A stretch of DNA of 64,000 nucleotides from Glycine soja (GCF_004193775.1 NC_041018.1:38294608-38358607), one strand, 5' to 3'; numbered from the stretch's first letter, positions 45,547-58,116 are shown. The notes: a model not told the origin generated them from the sequence alone. Translations and numbers: made by a program.

Positions 45547-45714
45547 TTATATTATTTTTTGGATATAATTAATATTATTTTTTAAAAAACTAGTGAGTCA
45601 GGTGTTCCTTTATATTTCTCATTATTTTTATTAGTTTTCTTATTTCTGTTAGCAGTTCATTTTTTTATTCCTATTAGGTTTCGTTTTTCTTGCATTCCTA
45701 TATTCTAGAGCAAA

Positions 45715-45990
45715 TAAAAATCATATCCTATCATATCCTATTACGGTCCAATACAAAAATCATATCCTTTTTCTATTAGCTTTCTTTTTTTTTTAAACTT
45801 TCCTATTATGTTTCTAACCAAACAAAAATCATATCCTATCATATCTTAGTACGTTCCTATACAAAAATCATATTCTATTATATCCTATTAAGTTCCAATA
45901 CAAAAATCATATCTTTTTTCTGTTAGGTTTCTTTTTTTTTTTTTTAACTTTCCTATTACGTTCCTAACCAAACAAAAATCATATCCTTCT
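45715..45990. repeat. Tandem repeat, unit about 105-145 bp
   Basis: The block CAAATAAAAATCATATCCTA, ..TACGGTCC.., CTATTAGCTTTC, poly-T, TTTCCTATTATG recurs as a longer second copy from about 45821 and a partial third from about 45965. Within each unit AAAAATCATATCCTA occurs more than once. Confidence 0.65.
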
Positions 45991-46267
45991 CACTTCAAGC
46001 TTTTTTGATAGAGGTAATTAACATTCTGTGTTTAGCCTATTATAGAAGGTGTGTTATTTATTTATTTATTTTTGGTAAAAACAATTAGAAATATTAAAGA
46101 TTTAATGTGAAGAAGACTTTTAAATAGACTTTTAAACAAGCTACCAAGCCACGAGGCAAAATAAAAATCTTTGATAAGCTATAGACTCAGGCCTCAAAAA
46201 TTAATCATAGACTAAGCTCAGACCTTTTAAAGCCTAGTTTGACCTGGCTGGCCTATTCCCACCCCTA

Positions 46268-47789
46268 CTAGACACATCTTATTCTGATCCAATGGCTTCT
46301 ATAATAAATTTTCATTGCTTCTTAAAAAAAAAAACATGAAACGGACGAGGTTTTTACTTTTTATAAGCATAAAATTAAAGAAACGAAGTTAATGGCATAG
46401 ATATTTGAAGTGTAACGAAATCGGTTTCTGTGTCTCTTTTTTGATAATTTTCTAGATTAACCTTATTGAGGAGTAGCCAAATGATGACAAGAAATGGGTA
46501 AACCCTCGTATTCGTCTTAGAAAGATATAGGCTTTGGTAGTTTAGTGTCCTTGAAATTTTTTTATTGACAAAATAATTCCTTACCCACTTTTTCTTGAAA
46601 GAGAACCAGTTGCTAATAGTAGCCACTCTCAATTTAAATGTGTCCCACTAGTTATGAGATTTATATTAAAGTTGTACACAATATATATAGTTATCTAATG
46701 TAACCAATAAATTCTACCATTAAAGATACTAATCACTACATAGGCAAACAACTTGGAGTGAATTGGGCAAAGGTTCTCCATCACAAGAAGTTGAAAAAAG
46801 CTAAGCACATGGCATTTGGCCACCAGAAAGTTGCACGATAAAAACAAATTTCATGCTTCTAACCACAAACTTTTGATTATTGATCATGATGGTTCAAGAA
46901 GCGTCTCGTTCACATTGGCCCATTGTTGCCTTATGTCTCACTGTCGATTCACTTTATTATCTTGGCTTGTCTCCTTTCAATGGTGCAATGTATGTCATTT
47001 GATAATTCCAATCAGACTAGGATTTCTTATGGCAAGGGATATCAAGTATTTACGCAGGCAGTGAATTGAAATATAAGGAAGAATTAACTCTCACTTATAT
47101 ATTTTAATTTACTTTGATTATATTATTATTTGATGTCTCTAATACACTTCAATTCCCTTACATGAAAGACTTAATATCTTGAACAAGAAATTTATAGATT
47201 TAAAGGCTGATAATGGGTGGTTCTTATTATAATAGATTTTGATAGCATCTTACAACTTCAATTTAAGTCTAAATTAATCTTAAAAATTTGCTTTAGATGT
47301 GAGACTGTCCCTTACATGTGCGTGTTTGAATCTCCGACGATTTTACTGGAGCAAGAAATGTGAGGCAACTTCAACGTAGAAACAAGGAAAAAAATGCTTC
47401 CCAGAAATAGAGGTAGGTCACAAATGGAGGTTGATACCGGCAATCCAAACATGTTCTATATAAATACATAAAAATCCTATTGTAGAAAATCCAGATCGGA
47501 GAAATCTATGGAAACATGAAATGGCTCATTGATTGACATTTTAAGTTGCTATTCTATGAATATTGTGAATCCAGCCAGCATTTGGCTCTTGTCATGTACC
47601 CCAGCAATAGTTGAAGAAGCGTGACGCAAAACAAGTAAATTATTAAAATCACTTAAATGCCAGGTGACATGGGGACCACTACACTAGACCGTAGGCACAA
47701 CCAACCAGAAGAGTTATTGCTTTTACATCAAGTTTCGTATAACTAAACTCTATCCCTGTTTGGTTTATGATTTTTTGTAAATTTTAATG

Positions 47790-47867
<78 letters not shown>

Positions 47868-48502
47868 GTAACTTCTTTTTAAAGAAAAAGATTATTCATG
47901 TGTCGGCCAAATAAATTGTTGTAAGGTTTTGATTATTTTCATTTAAATAATTGTTCTGAATCTGGACCATAGGATTCTGGCCCGTAACAAAGCATAAAAT
48001 TAAAATCAAATATATGGATTGAACCGATGAAAATAAAAAAAATGAGACATTTAAATTAAAATAGAGTATTATAAAAGGTGTGAGACTTACATAAAATTTA
48101 TTTTATTTTTTTATTTCTCTTATTTTTCGTTCTATCAAATACAATCTAACGTCAAACACATAGTTCATAAGATGATAAGTTGAGAATTGTCTGACTCTAT
48201 ATTGATTCTCATACAACTTTGAAGTATGAGATTTGACATGAAATATTTTGACAATGTTTTGCATAAATGTGATCCATTTCCAAGAAATAAAAAATAAAAA
48301 TTACTCCCTATCATGTAAAAATTAATATCAACTTATACTAAGTCTAAAATCAAATTCTTTAACTTTTACACTTTTAATCTAATCATGCAAATAATTGTTA
48401 AGAAAATAAAAAAAAATATTTGTTTTGAATAGTTCAGTTATTATCTTAGTTTTAAGGGGTGTGATACTCCACGTAGCATAGTGGTTGTGTTTTTTTCTTA
48501 AA
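46268..48502. other. Intergenic, with (TA)n at 47791-47862
   Basis: Open frames here (for example 46816-47064) match nothing I know and lack splice or codon-pattern support. A 72-bp TA tract is present at 47791-47862. Confidence 0.45.
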
Positions 48503-48666
48503 TGTTAGGATTTCAGTTTCAGATTATACAGTAATGGATTTGATTCTTATCTTCTTATTATTCTGTTATATACTAGCTTACTTAATAGGCGTGAGTTTAC
48601 TTGTTATGAACAACACAGAGAAACACATTTTTAATATTTTAGTCTTTATTTCTTTATGTGTTAACA
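48503..48666 (+). mobile_element. 5' LTR of a Ty1-copia element, about 164 bp
   Basis: Starts TGTTAGGATT and ends TGTTAACA, with TGTTA/TAACA inverse ends. It is followed after one base by the primer site at 48668. No matching 3' LTR was seen, so the boundaries rest on the ends and the primer site only. Confidence 0.6.
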
Positions 48667-48667
48667 A

Positions 48668-48680
48668 TGGTATCAGAACT
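48668..48680 (+). other. Primer binding site (initiator tRNA-Met type)
   Basis: TGGTATCAGAACT matches the common TGGTATCAGAGC primer site complementary to the 3' end of initiator tRNA-Met, with one change, one base after the LTR end. Confidence 0.7.
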
Positions 48681-48741
48681 AAATTGGACCTATATAAAAA
48701 AACAAAGGCAACAACTTTTATGATAACAGCAAACGAAAGAG

Positions 48742-49674
48742 ATGTCATCTAAAGGGCACTTTGTGCAGCCTACTATTCCACGCTTTGATGGTCACTATGA
48801 CCATTGGAGCATGTTGATGGAGAATTTCCTGCAGTCTAAAGAGTATTGGCATGTTGTTGAAAGTGGTGTTGAAACGCCTAATGCTGATGTAGCACTCACT
48901 GAAACACAACAAAAGGAGTTGGAGGGACTGAAGTTGAAAGATTTAAAAGCAAAAAATTACTTGTTCTAGGCCATTAATCGCTCTATCTTGGAAACAATTC
49001 TTTGCAAAGAAACTTCCAAAGATACTTGGGATTCAATGAAGAAAAAATATCAAGGCTCTAATAGAACAAAGCGTGCACACCTTCAAGTCTTGAGAAAGGA
49101 ATTTGAAATGTTACACATGAAGAGTGATGAATCGGTAACCAACTATTTTTCAAGAACCATGACAATTGAAAATAAAATGTGATTCCATGGTGAAAAGATG
49201 GAAGATGTTGTTATAGTTGAGAAGATCTGGCGTTCCATGGCACCAAAGTACAACTATGTTGTGTGTTCCATTGAAGAATCCAAAGATGTTAATACACTCT
49301 CCCTTGATAGGCTCCAGAGTTCTTTGCTAGTTCATGAGTAGAAGATGAATCAAGATACAATTACAGAAGAGCAAGCTTTGAAGGCATCTACCTCTTCAAG
49401 AGGCAGAGGTAAGGGCACAGGGAAAAGTGGTAGAGGCAGAGGACGGGGAGATCAAAACAACAACGATGGCAGAGGTAGAGGACGAAATCAATTTGATAAA
49501 TCTAAGATTGAGTGTTATCGGTGTCACAGGTTTGGCCATTATCGTTCTGAATGTTATACAAAGCTGCCACGCGACAAAGAAAAGGAAGCAATTTCAAAGT
49601 TTGTTGAAGAGAATGAAGCTGAAACACTACTGTTCAAAATAGTGAGGAACCAAAATCAGATGTTTGACATGTAG
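48742..49674 (+). pseudogene. Ty1-copia gag
   Basis: Starts MSSKGHFVQPTIPRFDGHYD with HWSMLMENFLQSKEYWHVVE, the copia gag N-terminus (DUF4219/UBN2 type). It continues with ETSKDTWDSMKKKYQGSNRT, LQVLRKEFEMLHMKSDESVT and, near 49512, the zinc knuckle CYRCHRFGHYRSEC (CX2CX4HX4C) after an RG-rich basic linker. In-frame stops occur at 48967-48969, 49180-49182 and 49339-49341, each replacing a single codon, so the gag is inactivated but colinear. Confidence 0.85.
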
Positions 49675-51075
49675 ATACAAGCTACAATAATCACATGAGT
49701 GGAAGTAAGTCCTCTTTTTTTCATCTAAATGAAGATTTTCATTCAACTGTTAGTTTTGGTGATTCTTCCTCTATAAAAGTAAAGGGTAAAGGTGATATTA
49801 AAATAAAAACAAAGAATGGTTTTGTGGAAACAATCTCTAATGTATTGTATGTACTTGACTTAAAAAGTAACTTGTTAAGTGCTAGTCAATTACAAGAGAA
49901 GGGATATGTCATTACTATTAAACATGGTGCTTGTGAAATTTATGATTCTACTAGAGGTGTTATTGTTGTTGTACAAATGAGTTCCAATAGGTTGTTTCCA
50001 TTGAAGATCGAAACTATTCAGTCTTGCTTAGTGGCTGAAATCAAAGATCCTTCATGGTTATGGCATTTTCGTTATGGCCACTTGAGTTTTGGTGGATTAA
50101 AGACTCACAATCAGAAGAACATGGTGACAAGACTTCCTCCAATTGCAGCCCCTTCCTAAGTGTGTGAAGATTTTCTTGTTAGCAAACAACATTGTTCTCA
50201 ATTTCCTAAAAACAAGTCATGGAAAGTAAAGGATGTTCTGGAGTTGGTACATTCAGATATATGCGGGCCAATAAGTCCATCTTCCAATAGAGGCAAAAGT
50301 TATTTAATTACCTTCATTGATGATTTTTTAAGAAAAACTTGGATTTATTTTTTGCAGGAAAAATCTGAAGCATTTACTGCATTCAAATTTTTTAAAGCTC
50401 GTGTTGAAAATGAGGCTGGAAAAAATATCAAGACCCTTCATATAGATCGTGGTGGTGAATATTGCTCAAATGTTTTTGAAAATTTTTGTGTAGAGCATGG
50501 CCTACGAAGAGAACTCACAATAGCCTATACATCACAACAAAATGGTGCATCAGAGAGGAAGAATAGGACAATTCTTAACATGGTAAGGAGCTTAAGGACA
50601 TGAGGAAGGGTTCCAAAGAATTTTTTACCAGAAGCCGTAAATTGGAGTGTTCATATTTTGAATAGAAGCCCAACATTTGTTGTTCAAAACATGACTCCTA
50701 AAGAAGCTTGGAGTGGGAGAAAACCATATGTGAATCACTTCAAAAAATTTGGATGCATTGCCTTTGCCCATGTTCCTGATCAGAAAAGAAAGAAACCTGA
50801 TGACAAAGCTAAAAAATATGTGTTTATTGGTGTAAGTGAAACCTCCAAAGCTTACAAATTGTTTAATCCTAGTACAAAGAAAATTGTGATCAGCAAGGAT
50901 GTTGTTTTTGATGAAGAAAACACTTGGGATTGGAATAGGCAGCAACCTACCCAAGTATTTCTTGATGAAAATGACGAGAAAGGACAAACTTCAACCTCTG
51001 GTACATCTCAAAGAATTACTCCAACAATAGGTTCAAATTTTAATAAAACATTTAAAAAGTATCAGATACAAGAAA
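49674..51075 (+). pseudogene. Ty1-copia pol: protease and integrase, truncated before RT
   Basis: The protease site is VDTSYNNHMSG at 49671-49703, where the usual DTG has become DTS. LWHFRYGHLSFGGL at about 50060 is the GAG-pre-integrase block with the zinc-finger histidines. The integrase core has VHSDICGP, FIDDFLRKTWIYFL and the catalytic Glu in ASERKNRTILNMVR, so the D,D,E set is visible. After a stop near 50600 the C-terminal part continues NRSPTFVVQNMTPKEAWSGR, FGCIAFAHVPDQKR and the GVSETSKAYKLF..KIVISK block. It ends near 51075. Reverse transcriptase, RNase H and the 3' LTR are missing. Confidence 0.87.
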
Positions 51076-51137
51076 CTATTGCCTTAAAAAAGGTTTTTTT
51101 ATATACAAAAAATAGGTATTTTAAAACCCCAAAATAA

Positions 51138-51773
51138 ATATTTTTTTATACAGGTTCAGTATAAACTTCAGTTGTTAATGTATTTCACACATTATTAATA
51201 TACTAACCAAATGAACAAATGTTGAATAAGAATTAGCAATATAATTGTGTTAATACCTATTCATTTTTTTAATAAGTTGATACTTATTCATTTGAATCAA
51301 CAATGCTAATGGTTAATATAAGTGATATTGAATTTATATCTCTTAATTAAGTGATTTATTTCTTTATTAATTATTGAGTATCAAATAAATGATATTAAAA
51401 ATAATATAACTTTGTAATATAATAATAAAAAAGTAGAAGAAAAAAAACACATTCATTTGATTTGTTGTAGACACATAAAATTCATAAATCAAACTCTTCT
51501 CTCGAGTATCCGAAGTTCTTCATTTCTAATTATGAAATTTAGTATTTAAGCTCATCAAATCCAACCACTAGTTTATATACTAATTGATATTAGTGTTAAT
51601 ATATTACACTAATAAGAAATAATTGGTAGCTTCTTAGGTAGCATAACAATTGAAACTTGAAAGTAACAGTCTAACAACAGATCGTTAAGGAGACCAAACC
51701 AACAGAACAGAGTAACAGAGAGTTAGCAGTGCAACAAAGAGGAAGAAAAGTTGAAACATTTTCAGACAGTGGC
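51138..51773. other. Promoter and 5' UTR region of the NIPA gene
   Basis: AT-rich sequence between the truncated copia element and the transporter. The last 120 bp are purine-rich and leader-like. No clear TATA box could be assigned. Confidence 0.4.
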
Positions 51774-54700
51774 ATGTGGGAATCTATTCTGTTAACGGTG
51801 GCTGCCACCGCTGGCAACAACATCGGAAAGATCCTTCAGAAGAAGGGCACTATCATTCTTCCACCTCTCTCTTTCAAACTCAAGGCATGTCTAAAGTTCT
51901 ATTTTTAAAATTTGATTTTGTTTTCACTAAAGATCTCACCTTTTTTGGTAATATTTTCATTTGAAACATGTGGGTGTCTATGAATTTTGTAGTCATTATT
52001 ACTTTCTATAGCTGTGTTTATTTGGTATCAATGTGAAATTGGACATTTTCTCCTTTTTTGGTAATATTTTCATTTGAAACATGTGGGTGTGTATGAAATT
52101 TGTAGTCGTTATTAGTTTCTATAGCTGTGTTTATTTGGTGTCAATGTGAAATTGGACATTTTCTATGCATGTGTATGATTTGAGTGAGAATATGAGGATG
52201 GAATAAATACCAAGATCACTTTTTTTTTTTTTTTTTGTATTTAAGGTTATGCGGGTATGAAGTGACTATGTGATTATTGATCTCATTGTATTTGCAGGTC
52301 ATAAGGTCTTATGCTTTAAACAAAACCTGGGTGGTAGGTTTTCTAATAGATATATTTGGGGCATTATTGATGCTAAGGGCATTGTCTCTGGCTCCAGTAA
52401 GTGCTATATGTTATGAAGTGACAAAAAATCGCACTCAATTTGAAGGGATTTCTTAACCCTTAGCATGTTCTTCTAGTGTTTTGCTTAGGTATTTGACGTT
52501 GTTATGGTGGCTTTCTTATGTCTAATGTATAATAGGTCTCTGTCATCCAACCAGTTTCTGGCTGTGGACTAGCAATTCTTTCAATCTTTTCTCATTTTTA
52601 TCTCAAGGAAGTCATGAATGCTGTTGATTGGGTTGGCATTACATTAGCAGGTTTTGGCACAATAGGTAAAGTAAGTTTTTATTTGCCGTAGAGCATTTTG
52701 TTTACCTGATTCTGCTTCCTTTAACACCACGGGGAGCAAGGTTGTCGGGGGAGAGGAAGGGGGGAAGTGTAATTATTAGAAGAAGAAAAAAGCATGTTAA
52801 ATCAGAAAAAAGATGTAATTTTTTTATAATTCATTTTTATGATTATGTTTTAGTGATGAATCTTCTAGCTTTTCGTATAGTTCAGAATTAGATCTACATA
52901 TAATACAAGTAGCTGTGATCAATTTATTTGTTTGTATACTGTTGTATTACACTCCAGTGTCTGAGGACCTTAGCAATGAACCAATTTTTTTCTGGAGTAT
53001 TCCTCTTTTTTATTATTTGGCTGCTGACAAAACCAAGTTTGCAATGAAAGGTTATTCTACTAACATATTTTATATTGTATCTGGGTGATGCTAACTGGTT
53101 AAATATTATATGTTTTCTATGTTTAGGAGTTGGTGCTGGAGGTGAGGAGCAAGAGGTGGTTGCTCTATCTATTTTTCACATACCAGGGCTGGCATTTATT
53201 GTTTTCATCTTGTTTGTAGGTACCTTGTCTTACAAATCAACTTATTTTATAGTCAAGTTGCCTTTATGAATTGATCAGAGATATTTAGCATTCATAAGTT
53301 TGGCATCATGGCAAGATGTTTGTATCACTTTATTTTTGAGATATAGTAACAAGTTTGAGAGGAAATACTTGAAATCAATGTGAAAAAAGACATAGTGGTA
53401 TTCTAGTATTAATTGGAAGCCTATGCATGGTGTGGCTGCCAAACGTATATTTGGCTTTGAGTCTAGTGTGTATAAATGCCAAATGTCATGCTTAATAGTG
53501 GCTTATAATTCATGCATGAAGTTGTATAAGTTTCTAAAATCACATTTCTTATTTGTCCAAGAAAAACCTCGTCTGATTCATTGATAATCTGGTTTTACCA
53601 TTATTTTCATGAAATGTTATTTTCCCATATATCTAGTGCATTTAAAATGCAAACTGATGTCACCCTTAATGATTACATATAATCAATGTGTAAAGTTATA
53701 CGTGTCTTTAAAATTAAATTATTCTTTGATTGTGTAGTAATCAATTTTTCCTAGTCATTTTGTTAAAGTTATCCCTTGGTTCTTGAATCTATGCGTATCA
53801 TTCATCACTAACTTCCTTTTCAAGTCAATATGAAGGCATTTTGCTGGTCTCTTATCACTTAAGGCATTTTGCTGGTCTCTTATCACTTAAGGCATTTTGC
53901 TGGTAGCATTATTAGAAGACTATTGGTTACAATACTTACTGATGGTATTTTCGTATAGGCTTTAAGACTTCTCTGTGAGTGATTGAGTTCACCAATTGCC
54001 AGTGCAATATACTATATTCCAAACATTGTTTATATTTTGAGAAAATAGGCTATGCACTAACAGACAGTGTAAAACAGTTTTATACTGTCATCCAATCACA
54101 ACCAACCATGTATGGTAAGTTTGTTGACTTTTATGATAACTAGCCCTAAAAGTCATATCAATGGTGATTGGTGATTGGTTACACTGTTGGTACATATGAT
54201 CATTAAACTCTTATATTTTAATTGTTTGAAACTCTTGTGAAGATACTTCTTAGTGGATGGCTTCGAATATGCAAGCGCCAACGAAGAGAACAAGAGATGG
54301 TATTCATGTTATATCCATGCTGTAACACTTTAGATTTACATGCTTATTTTAATTGAGAACACCCATGCATGGTGATTTAATGAGCTGTGTTGTTTTCTGT
54401 ACTTCTATCACTTGACTTTTTTAAGTTATACAGATGGAATATGACGTCGTTGAGGAAGTCATCTATGGCTTTGAATCTGGTATTTTGTTTGGGTACTTTT
54501 GCTTCCCTCTCCACTTTTTTTATGTATTCTATTCATAATCAGATACATCTAATTTTTCATATACAGCAACTCCTTAATATCAGGATGAAGATTCTGACAG
54601 TTAAATTAACAGTTGTCTGCTACAAGATAATTAATCATTGCATGGTTTGGAGTTTAGTAATATTATTTCTCGTGTGTTCTGGTAGTTTCTTTTTTTGGAT

Positions 54701-56972
54701 AAAAAATGGTTCTCGGAGTGAAAAGAGAATAACAACATTAGGAGGATAAGTTATTATCATATGTAGGGGACTGCTAACCTCTACACACTTGTGTTTGACA
54801 TTTTCACATTTTATTTTGGACTAAAACTTAATTTTTTTATTGTTAAAAAAATTTTAATTATGGGCAATAGTGTCCTTATTTTTTGCTACCCCAACCACAT
54901 TTTTTCTTTCATGTCTTCCATTTAGTTTCAAATAATTTAAAGGCTGCCACAGTCACCATGCCATATTATATTTCCAAACAGAGATGCAACCAGTTCAGGC
55001 AACTTAACGTGGCAACCAATTCAGCCAACTGGACATGGCAAATGAAGCCTTTAAAAAAATATTACCAGCAACTTCTTTGGCATTAATCGTCATCATCATC
55101 TTAGTTTTGACTATTTTACTGTAGCTACTAATGCAGTTATGCCAAGTCTGAAGCCATTCATATAGCCTATCATTGCTTTCTATTAGCTTATGATTTTAAC
55201 ATTTTTTCTTGGAGGCTAAACCGTAACTAAATTCTATTGGCAATGAACAAAACTTGCATATTACAAATATTACTTGCATGACAGAGAACAGAACATGATT
55301 ATACATCACTTTTAGTTTTGTTTACACCTAAATGCAGGATGTCATCTGTAATATCAAAGATGGGATTTCTATTCCTAGAGCAAGGCTTTCCCAAGCTGTT
55401 GGTTCCTATGTGCATCATGATCAGCGTGTGTTGTAGTGGCACAGGCATTTACTACCAGGTATTCTGAAGCTCACTTTTATATGTCTACTATTATGAGATC
55501 TATTACACCCTTTAAGCATGGAGAGCATTTAACCTGTTTCTGTCAAACTGCCTAGATACTTGTCCATGCTCTACGCTTCCAATTTAAGAGACAATAACCT
55601 CTTTAAATAATCATTATCTTCCCTGCTCCTTCAGACACGTGGTCTAAAGCATGGGAGGGCTATTGTAGTTTCCACATGTGCAGCTGTGGCCTCAATTTTG
55701 ACTGGTGTTCTTGCTGGGATGCTTGCTTTGGGTGAACGACTTCCTTCGGAGCCAAAAGCTCGCTTGGCACTTCTTCTTGGATGGTAATATAAGATGTTAT
55801 GTTTTGTGTTTTACAGTTTTGTTTTGTTTTTTGTTTTAACAAAGGAAAAAATCCAAATTAAACTTCAACCCTTCTGTTTTTTCTCTTCACACATAATAAA
55901 CATGCATGCATACAAAAATGAAAGAAGACTCAGGAGTGGCAAGGTATTCATGGCCTTTTGGAACAGAAGACAAGTTGAACTTTTAGATTTATAGAGTCCA
56001 TCATTCATGGAGAATTGAGAAGTATCCATCTGAGAAAATCTCTATTTGGATCCAATTTCAAGGTATGGGTCTAGAGTCCCACGGAGCTAGTATGGGATTT
56101 TGGCATGGGATTTGTAAGGCCTTGGACTCTCCAACAATAATGACTAGTTTGTATGGTGTTATACTCTTAAGTTTCTTATCAATTGGTACCAAAGCTTTTG
56201 ATCATGTTTTGCACTTGCAAATAAGTGGAATGTTAGGATCCAATTGCAAAGTATGGAACTTGAGTCTCGCATTGGAAGTATGTTCTCTGGTGTGGGATTT
56301 GTAAGGCCTTGGGCTCTTCAACTACAACAAGCTTTGGTGGTGTGATTCTCCCAAGGTTCTTATCAATCTGTTCCCCATTTCAGAAATCAAGAATGATAAC
56401 TGTTGGTTTTCATCTACATTGATCTTACCAATGGATTGGAAGTTAAAAGATTTCACATTCATTGCTTTCCAAGGTTCCTTACAACAAACAATGCAGAAAC
56501 AACAGCTTTAACTAGAGAATCATAATTGAAAATACTTATTTCCCTCTGGAAGAAGCTACATCATGTTTAGTTGCCTGTTACAAACATTTGGTGGCTTTCA
56601 TCTAATTTGTTGTGGCAGTCTTTATTTTAACTAGAGAATCATAATTGAAAATATAGATTGAGACTATTTTGGAAAGACCCTGTCTAGTAATTCTTTGTTT
56701 CTCAAACAAAATGAAAATCTTCATTTTCTTATACATATGAAACATTATGCTGCAGGCTACTTATTATTGTTGGTGTGATTTTACTTGTTGGTTCTACACG
56801 GTTAGTAAGATTCCTTTCTTGTTCTTCACGACAAAAAAGAAGCAATGTGGAGAAGAATTTTGGCCTTAGAGGAGCCTCTTCTTCCCGTGTGAGAGAACCA
56901 AGTCCAAGTGCTGTCATTCAAGCAGCAACATTAAATCATTTACTATCATCATCTTCCAAAGAAAAAGCTTGA
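51774..56972 (+). CDS. Probable magnesium transporter, NIPA family (DUF803), 343 aa
   Basis: Nine exons join in phase: 51774-51884, 52298-52396, 52536-52665, 53127-53215, 54243-54299, 54434-54492, 55338-55458, 55635-55783, 56756-56972 (1,032 nt). The product starts [20 protein letters not shown] and continues [84 protein letters not shown] and [20 protein letters not shown], ending [13 protein letters not shown] and TGA. This is the NIPA (drug/metabolite transporter-like) family, with about nine hydrophobic segments; animal members carry Mg2+, and plant members are called probable Mg2+ transporters. The closest known type is Arabidopsis At3g26670 (from memory, NIPA8). The first intron uses a GC donor (AAG|GCATGT); the others are GT-AG. 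A TRIM element and tandem duplications lie in the introns. No stop or frameshift was found. Confidence 0.9.
51939..52164 (+). repeat. 113-bp tandem duplication in NIPA intron 1
   Basis: The block from TTTTTTGGTAATATTTTC to GAAATTGGACATTTTC occurs twice with a 113-bp offset and only a few differences (GTGTCTATG / GTGTGTATG, GTCATTATTAC / GTCGTTATTAG), a recent event. Confidence 0.88.
53833..53904 (+). repeat. 28-bp tandem repeat, 2.6 copies, in NIPA intron 4
   Basis: AAGGCATTTTGCTGGTCTCT with TATCACTT repeats at 53833 and 53861, with a third partial copy from 53889. The copies are identical. Confidence 0.92.
54055..54205. repeat. Dispersed repeat, copy B (MITE-like), in NIPA intron 4
   Basis: Shares the core ATCCAATCACAA.CC...CCATGTAT.GTAAG and TTTGTTGACTTTTA with the copy at 2269-2365. 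ACAGTGTAAAAC near 54065 and GTTACACTGTTGG near 54178 look like degenerate inverse ends. Confidence 0.5.
56044..56366 (+). mobile_element. TRIM-like miniature LTR element in NIPA intron 8
   Basis: Two direct copies of about 140 bp (56044-56186 and 56231-56366) share GGATCCAATT.CAA.GTATGG, GGGATTTGTAAGGCCTTGG, CTCTNCAAC and TTCTTATCAAT. The second opens with TGTTAGGATCC. Right after the first copy comes TTGGTACCAAAGC (56183-56195), a degenerate initiator tRNA-Met primer site, and the internal part is under 50 bp. This is the layout of terminal-repeat retrotransposons in miniature. No coding capacity. Confidence 0.65.
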
Positions 56973-58116
56973 GTTGACATGAGCTGGATAATGTTCCTTC
57001 ATCCCCAGGATTTCTAAGCATTAAGTTGCTTTCTAATCCGTCTGCCAAGGCCAATTCTGTATATTATAGTGGCGCTTCTTCAGAGGGCATGACATTTTGG
57101 TGATCATTCATTGCTTCTGGCTCACACATTTTGGATGAAATGTTTGTTAACTTCAGATGCCACCTTGTAAAAACTATTCATGAACTTACACTATTTTTGC
57201 TTTCAAGGATTGTATATGACAGTGATGATAGCATACCAACATACAAAATTTGTTTTACTTGCACTTAAACAAATTGGTAAACAGTTTATTCGTATGCAGT
57301 TGGGATCTTTGCCTATAGCTGTGGCTTTTGTTAGAAGAGAAATGATAATAACACACACTACTATTGACTAATATTTGTTGAAAATCACAGTTTTTGGTTT
57401 TAATAAATTTTGTAGCAACACATAATTTGTATTTTTAATAAATTTTAACCAATTAGAGAGTGTTCTATAAAAAAAAAATTGAGTGTTAGAAATTGTGTTG
57501 TTAACTCTTCTCTTTGTTAGAATAACGTGCAAAGGAAAAAAGAATTGATTCTAACACGTTGCTTCAAAATCACTGTTTATATAGGTAAATTTAGGGAGTA
57601 TGTAGCATCTAGATGAGCAGTGATTTTGAAGCATGCAAGAAACACTGTTCATAAGAGATGCAAGAAGTTCCTATATGTGATTATCCTTCTAGATGTTGTA
57701 TCTCACGATTTATTTAGTACTTTTTTTTAAAAAAAAAGAACGATTTATTTAGTACTTAAACAACTAAGAAAAGAAGAAAACTCTTTCATAAAATAATAAG
57801 TCTTTATTATTATTATTATCATTTATTTTTTAAATTGTAATCTTGTATAACTTTGGAATGAAAACTTTTGCACATGTTTAAATTATGATCAGGAAAGCAT
57901 AAATGGAAAAGGGTCCTCTTTAGGAAGTAATAACTTTGTGTAGGCATTTGTTTCCTGCACTTCCCTTATTAAATCCGATGCCTCTCATTATATCTCGAAA
58001 AATTCATTTTAAAATATAAATTTATATTTCAAAATGCAATGAGTGATGCAGGATACAAATAAGGGGATAAAGGATTCAAATGTCATTTCTCATATGGACT
58101 TTGTGCTTTACCAAAG
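56973..58116. other. NIPA 3' flank and spacer
   Basis: About the first 400 bp read as 3' UTR; then AT-rich spacer. Nothing else supported. Confidence 0.45.

Larger units (their letters stand above)
45294..46267. mobile_element. hAT-like non-autonomous element
   Basis: The left end TAGGGGTGAGAATA and the inverse of the right end, TAGGGGTGGGAATA, differ at one base. GGCC- and GACCT-rich subterminal motifs lie next to both ends. The end sequence resembles that of the hAT element at 347 (TAGGGGTG). No coding sequence is present; the interior holds a 74-bp (TA)n tract and a tandem repeat. I could not match an 8-bp target duplication, so the superfamily is inferred from the termini. Confidence 0.55.

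Noticed and set aside
46816..47064. 82-codon plus-strand frame
   Set aside because: No similarity recognised, no gene context; consistent with a chance frame.
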